Positions 1 through 4,540 of a stretch of DNA of 15,626 nucleotides are shown piece by piece. Source of the DNA: an uncultured Alistipes sp. (lineage in GTDB: Bacteria > Bacteroidota > Bacteroidia > Bacteroidales > Rikenellaceae). Under the pieces are notes generated by a model, which was given only the letters and a program-made list of their open reading frames with translations, was not told where the DNA came from and did no database searches. The stretch is taken from positions 1 through 15,626 of the forward strand of contig CAAGGY010000130.1 of assembly GCA_900769525.1 (NCBI GenBank), in the 5' to 3' direction. Within the stretch, counting starts at the first letter, position 1. The number at the start of each line of letters is the position of its first letter. Made by a program: the position numbers and the translations under genes.

Positions 1-4
1 AAAC

Positions 5-77
5 GCCTCTTTAGCTCAGTTGGTAGAGCACGACACTCTTAATGTTGGGGTCCAGGGTTCGAGCCCCTGAGGGGGTA
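5..77 (+). tRNA. tRNA-Lys, anticodon CTT
   Basis: The sequence folds as a complete tRNA. The acceptor stem is GCCTCTT (5-11) with AGGGGGT (70-76), including G-U pairs. U8 and A9 are followed by a D-arm GCTC/GAGC. The anticodon stem is CGACA/TGTTG with loop CTCTTAA, giving anticodon CTT (reads the lysine codon AAG). The T-arm is CAGGG/CCCTG with loop TTCGAGC. The discriminator is A77, and CCA is not encoded. The promoter lies left of the window. A terminator follows within five bases. The last part of the gene, from the T-loop outward, is repeated exactly at 211-232. Confidence 0.93.
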
Positions 78-81
78 CAGG

Positions 82-112
82 AGAGAAGAACGAGAGTTCT
101 TCTCTTTTTTTT
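82..112 (+). terminator. Rho-independent terminator of tRNA-Lys
   Basis: A perfect 10-bp stem AGAGAAGAAC/GTTCTTCTCT with loop GAGA is followed by a run of eight T (105-112). It starts five bases after the tRNA 3' end, so it most likely ends the tRNA-Lys transcript. Confidence 0.88.
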
Positions 113-141
113 GTGTCTACTCGGCGAGAACCCTGGATACG

Positions 142-158
142 CCTCCCTTCCAGGGAGG
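142..158. repeat. Short perfect hairpin
   Basis: CCTCCCT (142-148) and AGGGAGG (152-158) form a 7-bp inverted repeat around TCC. An alternative pairing CCCTGG (131-136) with CCAGGG (150-155) overlaps it. No T-run follows, so it does not look like a terminator. Function unknown. Confidence 0.5.
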
Positions 159-185
159 TTGGGAGGGTGTAAATAAACGAGCACA

Positions 186-213
186 CGACTGCCTACTGCA
201 AGTAGCGCAGTCG
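186..213. repeat. Bulged hairpin abutting the tRNA-Lys tail copy
   Basis: CGACTGC (186-192) pairs with GCAGTCG (207-213). Inside it CTACT pairs with AGTAG around a GCA loop, with one bulged C. The hairpin overlaps the first three bases of the second tRNA-Lys 3'-end copy at 211-232. It could be a degenerated tRNA arm or part of an integration scar; the sequence does not decide. Confidence 0.5.
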
Positions 214-232
214 AGCCCCTGAGGGGGTACAG
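211..232 (+). repeat. Exact 22-bp copy of the tRNA-Lys 3' end
   Basis: Bases 211-232 are identical to 59-80, which run from inside the T-loop (TCGAGC) through the T-stem and acceptor strand to four bases past the tRNA. Identity stops upstream, so no intact second tRNA exists here. Duplication of exactly the T-loop-to-3'-end part of a tRNA is the usual trace of tyrosine-integrase attachment sites. A mostly deleted tandem tRNA gene is the alternative. Confidence 0.75.
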
Positions 233-233
233 A

Positions 234-262
234 AGCGAGAAACTTTCGTTTCTCGCTTTTTT
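234..262 (+). terminator. Terminator behind the tRNA-Lys tail copy
   Basis: A perfect 10-bp stem AGCGAGAAAC/GTTTCTCGCT with loop TTTC is followed by six T. It sits at the same distance from the repeated tail (one base) as the terminator behind the real tRNA-Lys, but its stem sequence differs. The tail-plus-terminator layout is therefore conserved while the stem is not. Confidence 0.82.
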
Positions 263-540
263 GTTGTTGCTCAACAAGTTAACCAGCCCCGCCCTGGGGT
301 GCACCAGTGGCGTATCGGGGACACCGGCTCAGCCTCGATTTTACTTAATCAGTTCCGTGGCGTTGCTGACATACCTTTCTTTATATTTCGCCTAGCTACA
401 ATATTTGCTTAATATTTTCAATCCCCACCGGAAATCAAGACTGATCCTAAACTCCCTAAGCTCTCTAGACTCTCTAAGTTCACTAAGCACCCTACCTCAT
501 CAAGGCACCCACCTGCCACATCGACCGAACAGAACAAAAC
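263..540. other. Non-coding stretch with no recognised gene
   Basis: I see no ORF with credible composition and no RNA gene in this stretch. It contains a GC-rich block near 286-335, an AT-rich block near 378-420 and a degenerate 9-bp tandem repeat listed separately. It may be debris of an element that once lay between the two tRNA genes, but no integrase, transposase or terminal repeats remain to show that. Confidence 0.6.
452..487. repeat. Degenerate 9-bp tandem repeat, four units
   Basis: Four consecutive 9-mers share a consensus of CTCTCTAAG: CTCCCTAAG (452-460), CTCTCTAGA (461-469), CTCTCTAAG (470-478) and TTCACTAAG (479-487). A weaker fifth unit (GATCCTAAA, 443-451) may precede them. 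The array is non-coding and its role is unknown. Confidence 0.7.
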
Positions 541-570
541 AAAAAAAAGGATGACCCTTCAATCATCCTT
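541..570 (-). terminator. Terminator behind the tRNA-Asp tail copy
   Basis: Read on the minus strand, an 8-bp stem AAGGATGA/TCATCCTT with an 8-nt loop is followed by a run of eight U (plus-strand A 541-548). It lies directly downstream of the second tRNA-Asp 3' end at 569-595. Confidence 0.78.
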
Positions 571-595
571 TCTGGCGGTGCGTAGGGGACTCGAA
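569..595 (-). repeat. Exact 27-bp copy of the tRNA-Asp 3' end
   Basis: Bases 569-595 are identical to 890-916, the end of tRNA-Asp from the T-loop (TTCGAG on the minus strand) through the acceptor strand and encoded CCA to four bases past it. Upstream of the T-loop the identity stops and the T-stem 5' strand is absent, so this is not a functional tRNA. The breakpoint falls in the same tRNA position as in the tRNA-Lys copy at 211-232. Confidence 0.78.
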
Positions 596-606
596 TGCGA
601 AGCATA

Positions 607-672
607 GAGCCGATATATTATAAAAAAGCGCAGGGCAAATGCCCGAGCAATAAACCATAGTCATATCGGCTC
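607..672. repeat. 10-bp inverted repeat enclosing a small hairpin
   Basis: GAGCCGATAT (607-616) is matched by ATATCGGCTC (663-672). Within the 46-nt loop, GGGC (633-636) pairs with GCCC (641-644) around AAAT. A further mini-hairpin ATGC-GAA-GCAT lies just outside at 595-605. No U-tract follows on either strand. The purpose is unknown. Confidence 0.6.
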
Positions 673-726
673 AACCCCACTTATGTGAGAGTGCCGCTAC
701 ACAGCGACAGAGGGTGAGGTTGTGAA

Positions 727-842
727 GAAAATTTGTGTCAATCGCGTTAGCGAAGTGTGGCTGTGGCGATAGGCTGCGTGCTTGCACGCATAGCCTAACG
801 CCATAGCCACACAACGTTGATGCAATCAACACACAAATTTTC
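727..842. repeat. 116-nt four-way, cloverleaf-like inverted repeat
   Basis: The outer stem GAAAATTTGTGT (727-738) pairs perfectly with ACACAAATTTTC (831-842). Inside, three hairpins follow one another. The first is TCGC-GTTA-GCGA (742-753). The second is a long arm, 755-781 with 784-812, of about 26 pairs with one mismatch, one G-U and a 2-nt bulge. The third is GTTGAT-GCA-ATCAAC (816-830). Only seven bases at the junction stay unpaired. It resembles a structured RNA or a small palindromic mobile element. I recognise no named family, and the strand cannot be decided from sequence. Confidence 0.65.
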
Positions 843-860
843 GCCTTAAGCACAAAACAA

Positions 861-890
861 AAAAAAACGGACAACTCGAAAGTTATCCGT
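861..890 (-). terminator. Rho-independent terminator of tRNA-Asp
   Basis: On the minus strand a 10-bp stem (867-876 with 881-890, including one G-U pair in RNA) has loop TTCG and is followed by a run of U (plus-strand A 861-867, with more A upstream). It begins a few bases after the encoded CCA of tRNA-Asp. Confidence 0.85.
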
Positions 891-893
891 TTC

Positions 894-970
894 TGGCGGT
901 GCGTAGGGGACTCGAACCCCTGACCCCGTGCGTGACAGGCACGTATTCTAACCAGCTGAACTAACGCACC
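894..970 (-). tRNA. tRNA-Asp, anticodon GTC, CCA encoded
   Basis: On the minus strand the acceptor GGTGCGT (970-964) pairs with ACGCACC (904-898). The discriminator is G897 and CCA is encoded at 896-894. The anticodon stem CGTGC/GCACG carries loop CTGTCAC, giving anticodon GTC for aspartate codons GAC/GAT. The T-arm is AGGGG TTCGAGT CCCCT. A full promoter match lies upstream at 1011-1041 and a terminator follows. Unlike the tRNA-Lys in this window, CCA is in the DNA. Confidence 0.95.
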
Positions 971-1010
971 ATTTTAAGAACTTGCAACCCTTTATTTCTT
1001 GATTGCGATG

Positions 1011-1041
1011 CAAAGGTACTGCTTTTTTTTTATTCTGCAAA
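1011..1041 (-). promoter_or_regulatory. tRNA-Asp promoter, Bacteroidota type
   Basis: On the minus strand TTTG (1041-1038) is followed after exactly 19 nt by TACCTTTG (1018-1011). This matches the Bacteroidota primary sigma consensus TTTG-N19-21-TAnnTTTG. Transcription would begin near 1003, about 33 nt upstream of the mature tRNA 5' end. Confidence 0.8.
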
Positions 1042-1067
1042 TTTTTTCGCAACTTTTTTCAAAAAAA

Positions 1068-1604
1068 TTACACTTTTTTGAAGAACGAAAACTGAACACT
1101 ACCATAACTTCTTGACTGCCAGAAATTTGGATGGTCTGAGAAATTTTTGTCTTTTGAGTGCTCAAAAATCAAAAATCCATCCTCACGAAGCAAGTTTTTC
1201 TCAAAGACAAGAGCGATGACCTCCTCGCTACCCTCCAAATCGTAGGGCGCATCCGAAAAAATTAGGTCAAATTGCTTAGTGCAACTCTTCAAGTAGAGGA
1301 AAACATTGGCCTTGACAGCAAAGAAATTCTCAAATTTAAGCTCCTTTGCAGTCTGACGAATAAAATTATGGTGCACGCTATTGACCTCGACAGAGGTTAC
1401 ACTACGAGCCTCGCGCGATGCAAACTCATAACTTATAGAGCCGGTACCAGAGAAGAGGTCAAGCACGTCGAGCTCCTCAAAGTCTACAAGGTTGACAAGA
1501 ACATTAAAGAGATTCTCCTTAGCAAAGTCGGTCGTTGGACGTGCTCTAAGGTTGCGAGGTGGCACGATTGTGCGACCACGATATTTTCCACTAATTATTC
1601 GCAT
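1068..1604 (-). CDS. rsmD: 16S rRNA (guanine(966)-N2)-methyltransferase RsmD
   Basis: This 178-residue protein has the usual length of RsmD, which methylates the exocyclic amine of G966 in the 30S subunit using S-adenosylmethionine. The N-terminus MRIISGKYRGR and the following RPTTDFAKENLFN segment are typical of the family. Motif I, which binds the cofactor, is DLFSGTGS (49-56), and an acidic residue in SVEVN (71-75) would hold the ribose. Motif IV, normally (D/N)PPY at the catalytic site, reads DAPY (118-121), so one proline is replaced by alanine. Its start overlaps the end of the upstream DUF3822-type gene by 10 nt, which indicates translational coupling in one transcript. Family assignment is firm; activity with the altered motif IV is inferred. 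Confidence 0.9.
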   Translation of the reverse strand: MRIISGKYRGRTIVPPRNLRARPTTDFAKENLFNVLVNLVDFEELDVLDLFSGTGSISYEFASREARSVTSVEVNSVHHNFIRQTAKELKFENFFAVKANVFLYLKSCTKQFDLIFSDAPYDLEGSEEVIALVFEKNLLREDGFLIFEHSKDKNFSDHPNFWQSRSYGSVQFSFFKKV

Positions 1605-2182
1605 ACCAGATTGGTAAAAATATTCTTAAAACAGAGCTTCAGGCGAGCAACATCGCCCTTGGCACACACACGCATATTATATATATGGTATACCTTGTTT
1701 ATACTCTCGATGGCAAAGAGCAAATCTGCATCGTTTTTAGCCTCTATGGCCTCGCCAAAGAGCATACCTCCGTTAAATATGCGGACGTAGAGCACGCTAT
1801 CTACAAGCTCGATTAAAACGCCATCTTTAGGCACACGGCCCATGATAAGTGGCGAGACAAAGGTCACGGCATCGCCAAACACAAGACTTAGATGAGCAAA
1901 GCAAGCCTTGTCGATTGCCATCACAGCTACCCTATCATCAACCTCTGGGCTGAATACGACAACCTCATCAACCGAGGGGGCAAGGCCCACCATAGCGAGG
2001 CAGTCGACCGCCACCTCAGCACGAAACACTGCCGCAGGCACAAGTGTTGTCTTTGGCGTCACTATCTCAACAACAGCATCGCCTATGACGCTCTTAGCCG
2101 CCTGGTCGATGGCTGAGACTGAAAAAGAGTGTCCACCCGACAATAGGCGGATGGACACTTTTGTTTGAATTGAGAAACTCAT
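1595..2182 (-). CDS. DUF3822-type protein
   Basis: A 195-residue protein without signal peptide or membrane segment. The N-terminus (SIQTKVSIRLLSGGHSFSV, from residue 4) resembles the opening of DUF3822 proteins, which occur in Bacteroidota beside rsmD. They have no established function. As I recall, members are often longer (about 250 residues or more), so this is a short version. The gene overlaps rsmD by 10 nt and begins 7 nt after the stop of the membrane-protein gene upstream, so all three minus-strand genes probably share a transcript. The family call rests on the N-terminal motif and gene position; a profile search would settle it. Confidence 0.65.
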   Translation of the reverse strand: MSFSIQTKVSIRLLSGGHSFSVSAIDQAAKSVIGDAVVEIVTPKTTLVPAAVFRAEVAVDCLAMVGLAPSVDEVVVFSPEVDDRVAVMAIDKACFAHLSLVFGDAVTFVSPLIMGRVPKDGVLIELVDSVLYVRIFNGGMLFGEAIEAKNDADLLFAIESINKVYHIYNMRVCAKGDVARLKLCFKNIFTNLVCE

Positions 2183-2189
2183 TGGGTCA

Positions 2190-3002
2190 TTACTCTAAGC
2201 GACCGTCCTCCCAGCTACCCTTATCAGAGTTCTCCTCGAGGCTACCGAAGGTAACACCAAAGAACTCGATATCCATAGGGATAGGCACAACGTCACCAAT
2301 GTAATACTTAGCAACCTTCTTACCTGGGTTCTCCTTATCATCAACCTTCTGGATTGCTGCCTTAAGGCCATCAGCCTTCATCTTCTTCATCAAGTCACTT
2401 GCCTCAGCATTAGCAATGTAGAGGTCGAACTTTGTCTCGAGCATATTCCAGAACTGCTGGTTGTACTCATCAGTGTTGAGGAAGTGAACATAAGGAGCGT
2501 GGCAACGCAAGAGGTGAGACTTGTAAGTACCCATCACATAAGTTACAGTGTCGAGCTGGAACTCCTTCTTGTCAGAGAATGGGATGTAACGAAGATTCTC
2601 GATTGCCTCGTCGCTATCAAGACCTGCGTGCTTGAGGATGTGATCACGAACAGATACTGAATCCACACGCTCATTCTTCCACTTTGGATTAGCCTTGCGG
2701 ATTGAGTCGAGCTTAGCCTTGTTGTCGAGGTTGTTCTCGTCATAGATCTCGCTCTTCTCAACGATGTAACCATTCTTTGCGAACTCAGTGATAGTGTCCC
2801 AGTTTGTTGTGAACTTCTTATCTGGACGAGAGTCCTTATAAGCCTGAACAAGGTCACGGATGGTCTTAGCCTTCTCGATAACTACACCCTCACGCTCACG
2901 AATCTGATCCTCAGCATTCACGTTAACCGCGATCATGTCATAGATCCAATAACCGAGGCCAGCGATAGCTACAAGCAACAAAAGTTGAAATACTCTTTTC
3001 AT
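2190..3002 (-). CDS. Membrane-anchored protein of unknown function
   Basis: I do not recognise a family. The 270-residue product starts MKRVFQ followed by a hydrophobic stretch (about residues 5-26) without a lipobox cysteine. It therefore looks anchored by an N-terminal helix, with the rest probably in the periplasm. The remainder is hydrophilic and Lys/Asp/Glu-rich, with a charged helical stretch at about 31-56 (EDQIREREGVVIEKAKTIRD). The C-terminus (IPMDIEFFGVTFGSLEENSDKGSWEDGRLE) looks ordered. It is the first gene of the minus-strand run into the DUF3822-type gene and rsmD. It is divergent from the helicase gene with 60 bp between starts. Coding status is well supported by codon use like that of its neighbours. 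Confidence 0.8.
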   Translation of the reverse strand: MKRVFQLLLLVAIAGLGYWIYDMIAVNVNAEDQIREREGVVIEKAKTIRDLVQAYKDSRPDKKFTTNWDTITEFAKNGYIVEKSEIYDENNLDNKAKLDSIRKANPKWKNERVDSVSVRDHILKHAGLDSDEAIENLRYIPFSDKKEFQLDTVTYVMGTYKSHLLRCHAPYVHFLNTDEYNQQFWNMLETKFDLYIANAEASDLMKKMKADGLKAAIQKVDDKENPGKKVAKYYIGDVVPIPMDIEFFGVTFGSLEENSDKGSWEDGRLE

Positions 3003-3018
3003 TTTGATTATTTGTTAT

Positions 3019-3026
3019 TAAGTTTG
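3019..3026 (+). promoter_or_regulatory. Probable -7 element for the helicase gene
   Basis: TAAGTTTG matches TAnnTTTG, 36 bp before the chosen ATG. Nineteen nt upstream is TTTT (2996-2999), a three-of-four match to the -33 TTTG. If real, the transcript starts near 3034, which favours the start at 3063 over the upstream in-frame ATG at 2985. Confidence 0.5.
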
Positions 3027-3062
3027 TATCGTCGTTTAACACTAAAAAATTTTAGGGGCTCT

Positions 3063-4478
3063 ATGCTTAAAACCCATATATCGCAACAAATTTACGCAAA
3101 ATTATCGTTTGAAGCAACAAATAACCAAAAAAAAATTATCGAGAGCCTATCATCTTGGCTTTCGGATGAGGATTTTGGGCGTATATTTCTGCTGAACGGA
3201 TATGCTGGCACGGGTAAGACGACTATAATAGCAGCCCTCGTGTCAGCCGTTAAAGAGCTTGGTATCAAGCCAATACTCCTTGCCCCTACTGGACGTGCCG
3301 CCAAGGTGCTCACACGCTACTCCAACGAAACGGCATATACCATACATAAAAAGATTTATCGTGAGCGTAGCATCGCCGATTACGAGTCACGCTTCTCGCT
3401 CGACTACAATCGTGAGCGTGACGCACTCTTCATTGTCGACGAGGCATCTATGATATCGGCCTCGGGTGCCGAGGGAGCCACCTTTGGCTCGGGCAACCTC
3501 CTCGAAGACCTTGTATCCTACGTGCGCAGTGGCAAGCGCTGCCGCCTGATGCTTGTGGGCGACGATGCTCAGCTACCACCCGTGGGCGATGACTTCAGCC
3601 CCGCCCTTGAGCCAGCGACACTACTACCATACGGCGATGTTGAGTATGGCACCATGGACGAGGTTGTACGCCAGTCGCAAGACTCAGGTATTCTATTCAA
3701 CGCCACGATGTTACGCTGTATGTTGGAGAACAACATATACGAGATACCCCACTTCGACATGTCGTTTCCCGACTTTCGTCAGGTGCAGGGTGGCGAGCTC
3801 CTTGAAGAGCTTCAAGATTGCTACGACAGGTTTGGCCGTGACGAGACAATAGTCATCACCCGTTCGAACAAGCGTGCCAACCGCTACAACGAGGGTATCC
3901 GCCGCTACAACCTCTCGGCCGAGGAGGAGATTGAGAGTGGCGATATGTTGATGATTGTCAAGAACAACTACTTCTATGCCGAGCAAGACAAGGATTCGCC
4001 CATGGCTTTTGTTGCCAATGGCGATGTGGCACGCCTAAGACGCATACGACGCTTCGAGGAGTTCTACGGCTTTCGCTTTGCCGAGGCGGTGTTGGAGTTC
4101 CCCGACTACGATGGTTACGAGATGCATGTAAAAATTCTTCTCGATACCCTCGCCTCGGAGTCGCCATCGCTGACTCGTGAGCAGAGCAAAACACTATTTT
4201 ATGAGGTGGAAAAGGATTATGCCGACATCACCGTTAAGTCGAAGAGATACAAGGCTATACGTGAGAATACACACTTCAATGCCATGCAGATAAAGTTTGC
4301 TTATGCCGTCACCTGCCATAAGGCTCAGGGCGGTCAGTGGAAGGCTGTATTTGTCGACCGCTGTCTGTTTGGCGACGAGCAGATGTCAAAGGATATGCTT
4401 CGCTGGCTCTACACCGCCATCACACGTGCTACAGAGCGCATATATCTGGTCAACTTCGACGAGCGCTTCTTCGAGTAG
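3063..4478 (+). CDS. RecD-like SF1B DNA helicase / ATP-binding protein
   Basis: A 471-residue superfamily 1 helicase of the RecD/Dda type, which would unwind DNA 5' to 3' with ATP. Walker A is GYAGTGKTT (46-54, Lys52), preceded by a Q-motif-like NNQKKII. Motif Ia is LLAPTGRAAKVL. Walker B is IVDEASM (Asp126, Glu127) and motif III is LVGDDAQLPPVG. Near the C-terminus are the UvrD/RecD-type motifs TCHKAQGGQW and LYTAITRA. No RecD N-terminal domain is present, so it is not the RecBCD subunit proper. I chose 3063 because the in-frame ATG at 2985 lies within the divergent gene and upstream of the likely promoter, and because conserved sequence begins after residue 10. mutS follows 62 bp downstream with its own promoter, which hints at a role in repair. 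Confidence 0.87.
   Translation: MLKTHISQQIYAKLSFEATNNQKKIIESLSSWLSDEDFGRIFLLNGYAGTGKTTIIAALVSAVKELGIKPILLAPTGRAAKVLTRYSNETAYTIHKKIYRERSIADYESRFSLDYNRERDALFIVDEASMISASGAEGATFGSGNLLEDLVSYVRSGKRCRLMLVGDDAQLPPVGDDFSPALEPATLLPYGDVEYGTMDEVVRQSQDSGILFNATMLRCMLENNIYEIPHFDMSFPDFRQVQGGELLEELQDCYDRFGRDETIVITRSNKRANRYNEGIRRYNLSAEEEIESGDMLMIVKNNYFYAEQDKDSPMAFVANGDVARLRRIRRFEEFYGFRFAEAVLEFPDYDGYEMHVKILLDTLASESPSLTREQSKTLFYEVEKDYADITVKSKRYKAIRENTHFNAMQIKFAYAVTCHKAQGGQWKAVFVDRCLFGDEQMSKDMLRWLYTAITRATERIYLVNFDERFFE
3097..3129 (-). promoter_or_regulatory. Possible promoter for the minus-strand run from 3002
   Basis: On the minus strand TTTG (3129-3126) lies 21 nt before TAATTTTG (3104-3097). This satisfies the consensus, but the region is AT-rich and a second match (TAAATTTG, 3094-3087) overlaps nearby, so chance is possible. 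The site is inside the first codons of the helicase gene, which would make the two divergent transcripts overlap. Confidence 0.35.
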
Positions 4479-4488
4479 AGCTCTCGAT

Positions 4489-4519
4489 TTTGATAATTCA
4501 ATCTTTTATCCTACCTTTG
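4489..4519 (+). promoter_or_regulatory. mutS promoter
   Basis: TTTG (4489-4492), 19 nt, then TACCTTTG (4512-4519) matches the Bacteroidota consensus in full. The -7 element ends 21 bp before the mutS ATG, so the leader is very short. It lies in the 62-bp gap after the helicase stop, so mutS can be transcribed independently. Confidence 0.75.
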
Positions 4520-4540
4520 TAGGATATTAACATTTTAGAT

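Noticed and set aside
11..304. 97-codon minus-strand ORF across the tRNA-Lys locus
   Set aside because: It is an antisense reading of the tRNA and its tail copy (the GARTLDPNIKS stretch is the complement of tRNA sequence); it spans two terminators and has no promoter.
727..842. Integron attC site
   Set aside because: GCCTAAC at 793-799 matches half of the attC core, but its partner lies within the same long arm rather than at the ends of the repeat, and no integrase or cassette is present.
671..874. 67-codon minus-strand ORF with a Cys-rich sequence
   Set aside because: It runs across the long inverted repeat and its composition follows from that; no protein-like pattern, promoter or conserved motif.
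1058..1082. Terminator hairpin at the rsmD 3' end
   Set aside because: TTCAAAAAA/TTTTTTGAA pairs almost only A with T, overlaps the last codons, and is unlikely to be stable enough to call.
1272..1790. 172-codon plus-strand ORF opposite rsmD
   Set aside because: It is a shadow of rsmD and of the end of the DUF3822-type gene, and it has no family features.
2985..3062. Upstream in-frame start for the helicase
   Set aside because: It overlaps the divergent gene's start, lies upstream of the likely promoter, and adds 26 residues unlike the family.
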